Source: Flemingiibacterium sp045644145 | Lineage (GTDB): Bacteria; Bacillota; Clostridia; Oscillospirales; CAG-272 | Direction: 5' to 3' | NCBI GenBank assembly: GCA_045644145.1 | Contig: JAZRGK010000016.1 | Location: 1 to 64,000 of the forward strand | Length of the DNA: 64,000 nucleotides | Part shown: one piece after another, positions 17,386-25,170 of the stretch | How positions within the stretch are numbered: position 1 is the stretch's first letter | Layout of the letters: every line of letters begins with the position of its first letter | Translations under genes and position numbers: made by a program | The notes under the pieces: generated by a model | Database searches by the model: none | Told to the model about the DNA's origin: nothing | Seen by the model: the letters and a program-made list of their open reading frames with translations, nothing else

Positions 17386-17425
17386 AAAACGCCTGCTGGT
17401 TTTAACTGCCGGCAGGCGTTTTTGG
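17386..17425. terminator. Terminator between the SGNH gene and the DtxR-family gene
   Basis: AAAACGCCTGC pairs with GCAGGCGTTTT around a loop with its own short helix. T and A runs on both sides make it suitable for both convergent genes. Confidence 0.85.
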
Positions 17426-17431
17426 TGCTTA

Positions 17432-17806
17432 TCAGATTTTCCCTTGCTCTTTCAGATATTTTTTTACAGCCTCAAGGGATTTGTCACTTATGGCATGCTC
17501 AAGACGGCATGCATCCTCTGCCGCTGTTACCTCGTCAACGCCGAATGATACCAGCATGGCAGTCAGTACAGTATGGCGCTCGTAAATCTTCTCGGCGATC
17601 TCTCTGCCGAATTCCGTCAGCGTAAGAGTACCGTCAGCCGCCATTTTTATGTATCCGCCGTTTTTTAAAAGTCCCATAGCGCGGCTTACGCTGGGTTTTG
17701 AGTAACCCAGATGCTCACCAACGTCTATGGAGTGAACGTTTGTATTGCTTTTGGAAAGCACATATATGGTTTCAAGGTACATTTCTCCCGATTCTTGCAG
17801 TCGCAC
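17432..17806 (-). CDS. DtxR/MntR-family metal-dependent repressor
   Basis: 124-aa regulator. An N-terminal winged helix (HSIDVGEHLGYSKPSVSRAMGLLKNGGYI) is followed by the dimerisation and metal-binding domain (LTEFGREIAEKIYERHTVLTAML, then AAEDACRLEHAIS, where E, C and H are the usual ligands). It lacks the SH3-like third domain of DtxR/IdeR, so it resembles MntR-size proteins. It probably binds Fe2+ or Mn2+ and represses the divergent feoAB genes through the GTTAG-N6-CTAA boxes nearby. It starts at GTG with AAAGGGGG upstream; an internal ATG (MYLETIY) is possible but cuts conserved sequence. Confidence 0.9.
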   Translation of the reverse strand: MRLQESGEMYLETIYVLSKSNTNVHSIDVGEHLGYSKPSVSRAMGLLKNGGYIKMAADGTLTLTEFGREIAEKIYERHTVLTAMLVSFGVDEVTAAEDACRLEHAISDKSLEAVKKYLKEQGKI

Positions 17807-17841
17807 AGAAATCGCCCCCTTTGTTTTGGATGATTAAGTAT

Positions 17842-17870
17842 ATTCTATCATACAAATATGAATTTTTCAA
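17842..17870 (-). promoter_or_regulatory. Promoter of the DtxR-family gene
   Basis: On the minus strand TTGAAA (17865-17870) and TAGAAT (17842-17847) with 17-base spacing. No GTTAG-type box overlaps it, so autoregulation is not evident. Confidence 0.7.
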
Positions 17871-17922
17871 GCACCGTAAAATATTTTACCATCCACTGTT
17901 GTGCAGTATGTACAACCGTTGA

Positions 17923-17938
17923 GTTAGTCTTGGCTAAC
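17923..17938. promoter_or_regulatory. Metalloregulator box 1 (GTTAG-N6-CTAAC)
   Basis: GTTAG tcttgg CTAAC between the divergent regulator and feoA genes, 44 bases upstream of the feoA -35. It has the same half-sites and spacing as boxes 2 and 3, and resembles DtxR-family operators (TTAG...CTAA). Confidence 0.7.
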
Positions 17939-17981
17939 CAATTGTTGAATTGCCGAAATCTAAAAAATATAATAAACTGTA

Positions 17982-18010
17982 TTGACAATTTTTTCATATT
18001 GTTGTATAAT
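17982..18010 (+). promoter_or_regulatory. feoAB promoter
   Basis: Perfect TTGACA (17982-17987) and TATAAT (18005-18010) with 17-base spacing. Transcription should start near 18017, directly at box 2, so bound repressor would block it. Confidence 0.88.
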
Positions 18011-18018
18011 TAATGGCA

Positions 18019-18034
18019 GTTAGCATGGACTAAC
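18019..18034. promoter_or_regulatory. Metalloregulator box 2 (GTTAG-N6-CTAAC)
   Basis: GTTAG catgga CTAAC, a perfect 5+5 inverted repeat with a 6-base spacer overlapping the predicted feoA transcription start. Confidence 0.8.
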
Positions 18035-18069
18035 CGATGCAAAATTTCCGTTACCAGAGGTGGAAAACA

Positions 18070-18291
18070 ATGAAAACTTTAAAGGATACCAAGATTGGAG
18101 CTACCGCAAAGGTTGTAAAACTTCACGGAGAGGGCGCTATAAAGCGTCGTATCATGGATATGGGAATAACCAAAGGAATCGAGATAACAGTTCGTAAAGC
18201 GGCACCTCTTGGCGATCCGCTTGAGCTTACTGTTCGTGGATATGAGCTTTCACTTCGCAAATCTGACGCGGAGATGATCGAAGTAGAATAA
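18070..18291 (+). CDS. feoA: Ferrous iron transport protein A
   Basis: 73-aa single-domain SH3-like FeoA, a cytoplasmic partner needed for full FeoB activity. Typical features are IGATAKVVKLHGEGAIKRRIMDMGITKG and a C-terminal strand LTVRGYELSLRKSDAEMIEV. Start at 18070 follows AGAGGTGG; the longer frame from 18037 runs into box 2. feoB begins 92 bases later, with box 3 in the gap. Confidence 0.95.
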   Translation: MKTLKDTKIGATAKVVKLHGEGAIKRRIMDMGITKGIEITVRKAAPLGDPLELTVRGYELSLRKSDAEMIEVE

Positions 18292-18328
18292 TACCGAGAG
18301 CTATGCTCTCGGTAAAAACACAGATGCA

Positions 18329-18344
18329 GTTAGCTAACGCTAAT
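18329..18344. promoter_or_regulatory. Metalloregulator box 3 (GTTAG-N6-CTAAT)
   Basis: GTTAG ctaacg CTAAT between feoA and feoB, the same architecture as boxes 1 and 2 with one changed end base. Its place inside the operon suggests a second control point (roadblock) or an internal feoB promoter. Confidence 0.65.
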
Positions 18345-18383
18345 CGTCTGCATGGAAATAGTATACGGAAAGGATAAAATCCA

Positions 18384-20528
18384 ATGAATCTCAGAATCGC
18401 AATTGCCGGAAATCCCAATTCCGGTAAAACTACGCTTTTTAATGTGCTTACCGGTTCTAATCAGTTTGTTGGCAACTGGCCTGGTGTAACCGTTGAAAAG
18501 AAAGAAGGAAAACTGAAAAACCACGAGGGTGTGACAGTTACAGATCTCCCCGGAATTTATTCTCTGTCGCCGTACACGCTGGAGGAGGTGGTGGCGAGAA
18601 ATTATCTTGTGGGAGAGCGTCCGGATGCCATCCTTAACATAATTGACGGTACAAATCTTGAACGTAACCTTTATCTTACTACGCAGCTTACCGAGCTTGG
18701 AATACCGGTGGTTGTTGCCATAAATATGATGGACGTGGTGTCAAAAAACGGGGACGTTATAAATATTCCGGAGCTTTCAAAGGCGCTCGGCTGCAAGGTT
18801 GTGGAAATATCAGCGTTGAAAGAAACGGGAATAGCTGAGGCTGCAGAGGCGGCTATTGAAGCTGCTAAAAACGGAAAGATAGTTCCACAGCATATTTTTT
18901 CCGGCGCCGTTGAGCATGCCATCGCTCATATAGAGGAGGCGTGCTTACACGATATGCCGGCAGAAATGCAGAGATGGTATGCGGTGAAAATATTCGAGCG
19001 CGACAGCAAAGTGACGGATCAGCTTGGGATTCAAAAGGAAATTCTGGATCATATGGAGTTCGACATTGTCTCGGCGGAAAGAGAGCTTGACGATGATGCA
19101 GAGTCCATAATTGCCAACGACAGATATGTATACATAACCAACATAACAAAAAAATGTTACAAGAAAAAGAATGCGGGTAAGCTATCCGTATCGGATAAGA
19201 TAGACCGAATCGTAACAAACCGCATCCTCGCTCTTCCCATTTTTGCGCTTGTCATGTTCTGCGTTTACTATATTTCCGTAACTACGGTAGGCGCATGGGC
19301 TACTGATTGGACTAATGATGTGCTGTTTGGTGAGATAATTCCGCCGGCTGTGGAGAGCTTCCTTGTTTCGGTAGGGTGTGCTGACTGGCTTCAGGGGCTG
19401 ATACTCGACGGTATCGTTGGGGGTGTAGGCTCTGTACTTGGATTCGTTCCGCAGATGCTTGTTCTCTTTATTTTACTTGCCTTTTTGGAGGCTTGCGGCT
19501 ATATGGCACGCATAGCGTTCATAATGGACCGTATTTTTAGAAAATTCGGTCTTTCCGGAAAATCTTTTATTCCGATACTTATTGGAACCGGATGCGGTGT
19601 TCCCGGTATTATGGCTTCCCGAACCATTGAAAATGCCCGTGACCGCAGGATGACCATTATTACCACTACCTTTATACCCTGCAGTGCCAAGCTCCCTGTG
19701 ATCGCGCTTATCGCCGGTGCGCTGTTCGACGGTGCGTGGTGGGTTGCTCCAAGCGCATATTTCATCGGAATTGCATCAATAGTTATTTCCGGTATTATGT
19801 TAAAAAAGACAAGGCTGTTTGCCGGCGATCCCGCTCCGTTTGTAATGGAGCTTCCGCCTTACCATATGCCTACATTTACAAACATCATGCGTTCTATGTG
19901 GGAGCGCGGATGGTCGTTTATCAAAAAGGCGGGAACGGTTATTTTGCTTTCCGCAATCATACTGTGGTTCCTTCAGAGCTTCGGCTATGAAAATGGCGCT
20001 TTTGGCATGGTTGAAGACCTCAACAATTCCTTGCTTGCGGTTGTCGGTAAGCCGTTGGCAATCATTTTCATTCCTCTTGGATTCGGATTTTGGCAGGCGG
20101 CTGTTGCAGTTATCACCGGACTTATCGCAAAGGAAAATGTGGTGGCTACCTTTGGGCTTCTCTACGGCTTTGCCGAGGTTGCAGAGGACGGTGCCGAGAT
20201 ATGGGGACATCTTACCGATCCTGCAGCCGGATTTGCAGGCGGTCTTGCCGCGTATTCCTTCCTCGTGTTCAATCTCCTCTGTGCGCCTTGCTTTGCGGCA
20301 ATGGGTGCCATTAAGCGTGAAATGAATAACGGAAAGTGGACGGCGTTTGCTATCGCATACCAGTGCATATTCGCGTATGCAATATCGCTTATTATCTACC
20401 AGTTTGGCTCAGCGATAAGCGGCGATCTCAATATTACAGGGCTTATAGCGGCAATAGTTGCTGCGACGTTTATGGTATATATGCTTGTTCGTCCGTACAA
20501 AGAAGCGACAACACCTTATCGTAAGTAA
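18384..20528 (+). CDS. feoB: Ferrous iron transporter B
   Basis: 714-aa iron permease with a cytoplasmic N-terminal G domain: G1 GNPNSGKT (9-16), G3 DLPGIYSL (~54), G4 NMMD (~115), G5 SALKETG. A helical GDI-like spacer follows to ~270, then a membrane domain with two Gate motifs (around LIGTGCGVPGIMASRT and FLVFNLLCAPCFAAMGA). The conserved membrane cysteines are present. It imports Fe2+ across the cytoplasmic membrane under anaerobic conditions. Third gene of the iron locus; followed after 28 bases by its Cys-rich partner. Confidence 0.97.
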   Translation: MNLRIAIAGNPNSGKTTLFNVLTGSNQFVGNWPGVTVEKKEGKLKNHEGVTVTDLPGIYSLSPYTLEEVVARNYLVGERPDAILNIIDGTNLERNLYLTTQLTELGIPVVVAINMMDVVSKNGDVINIPELSKALGCKVVEISALKETGIAEAAEAAIEAAKNGKIVPQHIFSGAVEHAIAHIEEACLHDMPAEMQRWYAVKIFERDSKVTDQLGIQKEILDHMEFDIVSAERELDDDAESIIANDRYVYITNITKKCYKKKNAGKLSVSDKIDRIVTNRILALPIFALVMFCVYYISVTTVGAWATDWTNDVLFGEIIPPAVESFLVSVGCADWLQGLILDGIVGGVGSVLGFVPQMLVLFILLAFLEACGYMARIAFIMDRIFRKFGLSGKSFIPILIGTGCGVPGIMASRTIENARDRRMTIITTTFIPCSAKLPVIALIAGALFDGAWWVAPSAYFIGIASIVISGIMLKKTRLFAGDPAPFVMELPPYHMPTFTNIMRSMWERGWSFIKKAGTVILLSAIILWFLQSFGYENGAFGMVEDLNNSLLAVVGKPLAIIFIPLGFGFWQAAVAVITGLIAKENVVATFGLLYGFAEVAEDGAEIWGHLTDPAAGFAGGLAAYSFLVFNLLCAPCFAAMGAIKREMNNGKWTAFAIAYQCIFAYAISLIIYQFGSAISGDLNITGLIAAIVAATFMVYMLVRPYKEATTPYRK

Positions 20529-20556
20529 ATATTTCGTGAAAAAGGATTATATAGAG

Positions 20557-20733
20557 ATGATTGAGTGGCTTACAGGCAATATTGCTACGATAGTTATAGC
20601 GCTTGTGCTTGCTGTAGCTGTAGTTGCTATAATTATGAATATGCGACGTGAAAAAAAGCACGGACGCTCGTGTGGATGTGGATGTGACTGCAGTTCGTGT
20701 ACTGTGTGCCAAGTTGGCAAAGATGAAAAGTAA
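20557..20733 (+). CDS. FeoB-associated Cys-rich membrane protein
   Basis: 58 aa: one transmembrane helix (about 8-27, TIVIALVLAVAVVAIIMN), a basic RREKKHGR segment and a cysteine cluster CGCGCDCSSCTVC. This matches the small FeoB-associated proteins of Clostridia, thought to help FeoB at the membrane, possibly by metal or redox sensing. Start at 20557 follows AAAGG; the longer frame from 20458 overlaps feoB. A palindromic terminator closes the operon about 110 bases downstream. Confidence 0.85.
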   Translation: MIEWLTGNIATIVIALVLAVAVVAIIMNMRREKKHGRSCGCGCDCSSCTVCQVGKDEK

Positions 20734-20845
20734 ATATATCTGTTTTCTCCCGAAAGAAAAAACGGTTTTTATATCTCTCTCCAAGGATTTCCGCCGGAAG
20801 ATTGTTGACAGATTTCTTTCTAAAGTAATCATAGCTATTAAAAGT

Positions 20846-20875
20846 ATCGCCGTGCATATGCACGGCGATGCTTTT
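20846..20875 (+). terminator. feo operon terminator
   Basis: A 24-base perfect palindrome (ATCGCCGTGCAT and its complement) followed by GCTTTT, about 110 bases after the last feo gene. Confidence 0.85.
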
Positions 20876-20911
20876 GTGTGTTAAAAATGTGAGGTATGTT
20901 TTAAACTTGTG

Positions 20912-20940
20912 TTGAATTTTGATGTGATATGTGATATAAT
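20912..20940 (+). promoter_or_regulatory. Promoter of the YeiH-type gene
   Basis: TTGAAT (20912-20917) and TATAAT (20935-20940) with 17-base spacing, 52 bases before the start codon. Confidence 0.7.
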
Positions 20941-20992
20941 TATAAAAATAGATGATTGGAAACGGAACAGAAAGATTTTGTGAGGATATAAA

Positions 20993-22012
20993 ATGAATAT
21001 TTTAAAAAGCACTGCAATAATAATTCCGGGCTTGGCTGTATCAATTTTTATAGCAATAATCGCCAAAACTGTAGAAAGCCTTTTGCCTGTTCATCTTATC
21101 GGAGCATCGGTCATAGCTTTGTTTTTGGGCATGGCAATAAACCGTTTTTGGAAACCGGATTTTCTTAAGACAGGTATAAAATTCACTTCAAAAAAAGTGT
21201 TAAAATTCGCGATTATACTCCTTGGCGCATCGCTTAGTGTAAAGGTGATTATTTCTGTTGGAAGAATCTCTCTTACAGTGATGCTGTTCACCCTTCTTAC
21301 ATGCTTCGGCGGCGGTCATTTCATCGGAAAAGCATTAAAATTGAACTGGAAGCTGTCGAATCTGATTTCTGCCGGAACCGGCATCTGTGGTGGTTCTGCC
21401 ATTGCGGCTATAGCTCCCGTCATTGATGCGGACGATTCGGATATCGCCTACGCTATGTCCGCAACATTTCTCTTTGATATGGCAATGATCGTGCTATTCC
21501 CGATTATGGGCAGAATGATAGGACTCAGTGACATGGCATACGGTCTGTGGGCAGGGACTGCCGTAAATGACACCTCAAGTGTAGTAGCGGCAGGTTATGC
21601 GTTCAGCGAAGGCGCAGGCGATTTTGCTACTATGGTGAAGCTTACAAGGACATTGTCCATAATCCCTACTGTGCTCGTTTTCTCCTTTATCAACTTAAGG
21701 CTGAAGCGGAAGGAGCAGGCTGATGCAGAATATACTAAGGTAAATATATGGAAGCTGTTTCCGTGGTTTATTGTGGGATTCTTAGCGCTTGCGGCGGTTA
21801 ACAGCCTCGGCTTTATCCCGACCGGAGTTTCTGCAATCGCAAAAGACGCAAGCAAATTTCTGATGGTATCGGCACTTGCAGCTATCGGTCTTAACACAAG
21901 CTTCGCAGATATGAAAAAATCGGGAATCGCCCCTATGATTCATGGATTTATTATATCCGCACTTGTGGTAATTGTTGCTATCGGCATTGAGTGGTGTATC
22001 GGACTTGTATAA
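20993..22012 (+). CDS. YeiH family putative sulfate exporter
   Basis: 339-aa membrane protein with about 10 hydrophobic segments. The YeiH/UPF0324 hallmarks are LKFAIILLGASLSVKVI, then SAGTGICGGSAIAAIAPVIDADDSDIAYAMSATFLFD, and LWAGTAVNDTSSVVAAG. The family is annotated as sulfate exporters from limited evidence, so the substrate is uncertain. It has its own promoter and a MATE gene 58 bases downstream, perhaps in the same transcript. Confidence 0.9.
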   Translation: MNILKSTAIIIPGLAVSIFIAIIAKTVESLLPVHLIGASVIALFLGMAINRFWKPDFLKTGIKFTSKKVLKFAIILLGASLSVKVIISVGRISLTVMLFTLLTCFGGGHFIGKALKLNWKLSNLISAGTGICGGSAIAAIAPVIDADDSDIAYAMSATFLFDMAMIVLFPIMGRMIGLSDMAYGLWAGTAVNDTSSVVAAGYAFSEGAGDFATMVKLTRTLSIIPTVLVFSFINLRLKRKEQADAEYTKVNIWKLFPWFIVGFLALAAVNSLGFIPTGVSAIAKDASKFLMVSALAAIGLNTSFADMKKSGIAPMIHGFIISALVVIVAIGIEWCIGLV

Positions 22013-22070
22013 GGTGCGGTAAATCGCAAGTAAATGCGGCGGATGTATGCCGCGGAACGGAGATTGCAAA

Positions 22071-23489
22071 ATGAACTTTCCTCGGCGCTTGTACGCCCCC
22101 GATTATATGGTGAAGCCCTCGCAGAAGATGCAGGAATCATATAACACGGCGGATATATATATAAGCTTCATAAAGGTAGCATGGCCTGCGGTTTTAGAGG
22201 CGGTGCTTCTTGGACTTGTGAATTTTGTGGATTCAATTATGGTAAGTACCCAAGGTGCGACGGCTGTTGCGGCAGTGGGACTTACCACACAGCCACGCAT
22301 GCTTTTCTACGCCGTATTCTTTGCTATGAGCATAGGAATTACTGCAATAATATCGCGCCGAAAGGGCGAGAACGATAGGGAAGATGCCAACAGGTGTCTT
22401 TCTCAGGCGATTTCGGTGTGCATTATCCTTGGCATCATAATTATAAGCACGGCTATTATTTTTGCTGAGCCGCTTCTTAGGTTCAGCGGTGCCAAAGAGG
22501 ATACATTGCCCATGTCGGTGCCCTATTTCAGAATTACCATGATAGGTATGTTTTTCACAGCAATCGGTCTTGCCATAAATGCCGGTCAGCGAGGCTCTGG
22601 CAACACGCGGATATCCATGACTACAAACATGACCGCTAATATTGTCAACTGCATATTCAATGCTCTGCTTATCAACGGGTTATTCTTCTTTCCGAAATTA
22701 GGTGTAACAGGAGCGGCTATAGCTACAATGCTTGGTAATATGGTGTCTTTTGCCATGTCGGTGTATTCGGTATCGAAGAAAGACCGTTTTCTTTACATAA
22801 AGCCCAATATGCTCTTCAAATTCAAGACGGAAAGCTTGAGGCTTATTGCCAAAATATCAAGCTCGGCGGCGGTTGAGCAGGTGTTTATGCGGTTCGGATT
22901 TTTCGTCATAGCAAAAATGGTGGCGGAGCTTAGCACAATGGAATTTGCTACCCATACTATCTGCATGAATATAATCAATCTGTCATTCTGCTTCGGTGAT
23001 GGGCTTGGGGTGGCGGCGGCATCGCTTGTTGGGCAGAATCTGGGAAAACGCCGACCGGATATGTCCATAATCTATGGTAAAAGTGCACAGCGTATCGGTT
23101 TTGCGATTTCGGTATTACTGATGGCACTGTTCTTCTTTGGCGGCGAATTTTTAATGAAGCTATTTATGACTAAAGGGGAGCCGGAGGCGGCTTCAATTAT
23201 AAGCACCGGAGTAATAATCCTGCGGATTTTGGCGCTTATAACACCTGCGCAGGTATCTCAAGTGCTGTTCAGCGGATGTGTGCGCGGCGCGGGTGATACC
23301 AAATACGCTGCTATGGTGAGCCTTGTATCTATTGCCGCGGAACGACCGCTCCTTACATATCTGATGTGCTATGTATTCGGATTCGGAGTTGTGGGGGCAT
23401 GGATAGCCATGGCTGTGGATCAATATCTGCGACTTTCGCTTATGGCGTTACGCTTTTCCGGAGGAAAATGGGCGAAGATCAAGGTGTAA
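22071..23489 (+). CDS. MATE family efflux transporter
   Basis: 472-aa, 12-helix multidrug/toxic compound extrusion protein. Two related halves are visible (LEAVLLGLVNFVDSIMVSTQGATAVAAVGL near the N-terminus; SAAVEQVFMRFGFFVIAKMVAELS at the start of the second half). It exports cationic drugs or metabolites by Na+ or H+ antiport; substrate unknown. Start at 22071 follows CGGAG; the frame is open from 22047. The MazG-like gene follows 38 bases later. Confidence 0.93.
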   Translation: MNFPRRLYAPDYMVKPSQKMQESYNTADIYISFIKVAWPAVLEAVLLGLVNFVDSIMVSTQGATAVAAVGLTTQPRMLFYAVFFAMSIGITAIISRRKGENDREDANRCLSQAISVCIILGIIIISTAIIFAEPLLRFSGAKEDTLPMSVPYFRITMIGMFFTAIGLAINAGQRGSGNTRISMTTNMTANIVNCIFNALLINGLFFFPKLGVTGAAIATMLGNMVSFAMSVYSVSKKDRFLYIKPNMLFKFKTESLRLIAKISSSAAVEQVFMRFGFFVIAKMVAELSTMEFATHTICMNIINLSFCFGDGLGVAAASLVGQNLGKRRPDMSIIYGKSAQRIGFAISVLLMALFFFGGEFLMKLFMTKGEPEAASIISTGVIILRILALITPAQVSQVLFSGCVRGAGDTKYAAMVSLVSIAAERPLLTYLMCYVFGFGVVGAWIAMAVDQYLRLSLMALRFSGGKWAKIKV

Positions 23490-23527
23490 GCACACGCTTG
23501 CCCTATGATTTATAAAAGGAGAAATAA

Positions 23528-23860
23528 ATGAAAATAACTGTTGATGTTTTAGAGAAGTACTTGTTTGAGCGGTACGGTGAATGGGCGAATGAGCAAGGTC
23601 TTTTTTTAAAGCTTGTGGAAGAAATGGGTGAGGTTGCAGAGGTCATCAACATGCGCTCCGGAGCTAAAAAAGCATCGGAAGGAGATTTGCAGGCGGAGCT
23701 TGGTACGGAGCTTGCAGATATGATTCACTATATCGTCGCCATAGCCGCAATAAACGATATTGATCTCACGAAGATTATGCTTGAAAAAGATAAAAAAGCA
23801 TCGTTAAAATATAATCACAGCATCAATTTGGAAACCTTTATTTCACAGAGTGGAATATAG
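23528..23860 (+). CDS. MazG-like nucleotide pyrophosphohydrolase
   Basis: 110-aa all-alpha NTP-PPase domain. Motif I is KLVEEMGEVAEVIN and motif II is ELGTELADMIHYIVAIA. The acidic residues (EE..E and E..D) bind Mg2+ and hydrolyse nucleoside triphosphates to monophosphates, commonly as house-cleaning of abnormal nucleotides. It is a single-domain version, unlike 260-aa E. coli MazG. Preceded by AAAGGAG and followed by a small terminator. Confidence 0.9.
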   Translation: MKITVDVLEKYLFERYGEWANEQGLFLKLVEEMGEVAEVINMRSGAKKASEGDLQAELGTELADMIHYIVAIAAINDIDLTKIMLEKDKKASLKYNHSINLETFISQSGI

Positions 23861-23918
23861 TTTCTATAAGAAATGTGCACAGTTTATATTTGATCGTATA
23901 ATATAGCTTATTTAAAAT

Positions 23919-23942
23919 GGCGGTCTTTTCAGATCGCCTTTT
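23919..23942 (+). terminator. Terminator after the MazG-like gene
   Basis: GGCGGTC-ttttca-GATCGCC (7 bp, one G-U) followed by TTTTCG. Confidence 0.7.
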
Positions 23943-23989
23943 CGCGTTTTATATCAAGCGATATTTTTCGTAAAAATTTCAAAAACCTA

Positions 23990-24018
23990 TTGACAAACGT
24001 GCGTGAATAGTGTATAAT
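23990..24018 (+). promoter_or_regulatory. Promoter of the tRNA-Arg/tRNA-His genes
   Basis: Perfect TTGACA (23990-23995) and TATAAT (24013-24018) with 17-base spacing, 27 bases before tRNA-Arg. Confidence 0.92.
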
Positions 24019-24044
24019 ATTGTATGTTAATTGAGTGTGGATAT

Positions 24045-24121
24045 GTACCTGTAGCTCAGCTGGATAGAGCAACTGCCTTCTAAGCAGTAGGTCGGGGGTT
24101 CGAGTCCCTCCAGGTACGCCA
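24045..24121 (+). tRNA. tRNA-Arg (UCU anticodon)
   Basis: Acceptor GTACCTG with CAGGTAC, D-arm GCTCAGCTGGATAGAGC, anticodon loop TTCTAAG giving UCU, T-arm GGGGGTTCGAGTCCCTC, encoded CCA. Confidence 0.97.
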
Positions 24122-24124
24122 ATT

Positions 24125-24146
24125 CCTTGATGTGCGCACATCAAGG
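24125..24146. repeat. Perfect 22-base palindrome between two tRNAs
   Basis: CCTTGATGTGC is followed at once by its exact reverse complement, starting 4 bases after the tRNA-Arg CCA. There is no T-run, so it is not a normal terminator. It may be an RNase III-type processing stem or a protein site. Confidence 0.7.
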
Positions 24147-24192
24147 CTCATATAACAGCAACATGCCGTGCGCGGTGTGTCTGCCTACAGAT

Positions 24193-24270
24193 GGTGGATG
24201 TAGCTCAGTTGGTTAGAGCGCCAGGTTGTGGCCCTGGAGGTCGAGGGTTCGACCCCCTTCATTCACCCCA
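24193..24270 (+). tRNA. tRNA-His (GUG anticodon)
   Basis: Acceptor GTGGATG with CATTCAC, extra G-1 at 24193 opposite C73 (a tRNA-His hallmark), anticodon loop TTGTGGC giving GUG, T-arm GAGGGTTCGACCCCC, encoded CCA. Confidence 0.97.
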
Positions 24271-24273
24271 GTT

Positions 24274-24302
24274 AAAAAGCACCGTGTAAACGGTGCTTTT
24301 TT
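24274..24302 (+). terminator. Terminator of the tRNA-Arg/tRNA-His transcript
   Basis: AAAAAGCACCG-tgtaaa-CGGTGCTTTTTT, directly after the tRNA-His CCA. Confidence 0.93.
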
Positions 24303-24329
24303 GAATATATGAACTGATTATTAGAAAGA

Positions 24330-24752
24330 TCATACATAGTATGGATTAGGCTTAAACAGCAATATGATGAAGTCAATAATAACTCCTATGCCTAAAAGGC
24401 CTCCCGTAAGTAAATACAGAATGCCGGAGCCGACTTTGCCCTCATAGAATCTATGTGCTCCCAGAAAACCGATGAAAAAGCACAAGAGCAGAGCAACCCA
24501 TTTGTTTTTTTGACATCCATTGCCGTGAACACTATTTATATTTGTATTTGAGTTCACATTGTTATTTTCATTATTGATAACAATAGTCGGTTGAGCAGAT
24601 TGTGCTTGCTTAAGCTCCTCTACCTGTCTGCCACAAGCCGTACACAAAACGGCATCGCTCAGGATTTTAGCACCGCAGTGCTTACAAAACTTAGTGATTT
24701 CTTGGGGAGTGGCAGTGGATTGGGTGGTGTTAGATTGTACTTCGTTAGACAT
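24330..24752 (-). CDS. TM2-domain protein with N-terminal zinc ribbon
   Basis: 140 aa. Residues ~22-42 hold a zinc ribbon (FCKHCGAKILSDAVLCTACG, two CxxC pairs). A flexible Asn-rich linker (~60-82) follows, then a TM2 domain of two membrane helices (WVALLLCFFIGFLGAHRFYEGK and GLLGIGVIIDFIILLF). The DRF-like motif is here AHRFYEG. Role is unknown; such proteins are often called inner-membrane TM2 proteins. Start at 24752 follows GGAGGT. Divergent from an XRE regulator, with a perfect inverted repeat between them. Confidence 0.85.
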   Translation of the reverse strand: MSNEVQSNTTQSTATPQEITKFCKHCGAKILSDAVLCTACGRQVEELKQAQSAQPTIVINNENNNVNSNTNINSVHGNGCQKNKWVALLLCFFIGFLGAHRFYEGKVGSGILYLLTGGLLGIGVIIDFIILLFKPNPYYV

Positions 24753-24779
24753 TTTTTGTACCTCCGTCATAGTTTTACA

Positions 24780-24808
24780 AGGAATGACATTCACCGAATG
24801 TCATTCCT
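24780..24808. promoter_or_regulatory. Perfect 13-bp inverted repeat, candidate operator
   Basis: AGGAATGACATTC-acc-GAATGTCATTCCT lies between the divergent TM2 and XRE genes. It covers the predicted transcription start of the TM2 gene and the -35 area of a possible XRE promoter (TATAAT at 24824-24829). A further half-site GAATGTCA occurs at 24849-24856. It is a plausible binding site for the adjacent XRE protein. Confidence 0.6.
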
Positions 24809-24814
24809 GCAATT

Positions 24815-24843
24815 ATTATAGCATATAATATCCTTGTTGTCAA
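24815..24843 (-). promoter_or_regulatory. Promoter of the TM2 gene
   Basis: On the minus strand perfect TTGACA (24838-24843) and TATAAT (24815-24820) with 17-base spacing. Transcription would start inside the inverted repeat at 24780-24808. Confidence 0.88.
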
Positions 24844-24872
24844 GCACTGAATGTCAAAAAATGAGGATGCTT

Positions 24873-25121
24873 ATGTTTATAAACAAAACCCAAGACGGAC
24901 GCAATAACATTTGCGGAGCAAATGTTGCTCGTTTGCGAAAACAAATGAAAATATCTCAAAGGGAACTGGCTGATCGCCTTCAGCTTGTGGGCTTGGACGT
25001 TGACAAAAACGCTGTACAGCGAATAGAAGCAGGAAAACGCTTCGTTACCGATATAGATATTGCCGCGCTCACAGAAGTGTTGTCGTGCACATTTGATGAT
25101 TTGTTCCTGGACGTGGAATAA
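24873..25121 (+). CDS. XRE-family helix-turn-helix regulator
   Basis: 82-aa protein that is essentially one HTH domain: NVARLRKQMKISQRELADRLQLVGLDVDKNAVQRIEAGKRFVTDIDIAALTEVL. The insertion before the recognition helix (LVGLDVDK) is of the type seen in SinR-like and clostridial small regulators. There is no sensor domain. Three in-frame ATGs compete (24861, 24867, 24873); the last is preferred because TGAGG then lies 6 bases before it. It probably regulates itself and the divergent TM2 gene. Confidence 0.82.
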   Translation: MFINKTQDGRNNICGANVARLRKQMKISQRELADRLQLVGLDVDKNAVQRIEAGKRFVTDIDIAALTEVLSCTFDDLFLDVE

Positions 25122-25136
25122 AAGCTATCAAACCAC

Positions 25137-25167
25137 AAAAATGCCGCACTGCTGTGCGGCATTTTTT
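25137..25167. terminator. Bidirectional terminator between the XRE gene and the phosphosugar mutase
   Basis: AAAAATGCCGCAC-tgct-GTGCGGCATTTTTT, with A and T runs on both sides, between convergent genes. Confidence 0.93.
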
Positions 25168-25170
25168 ATA

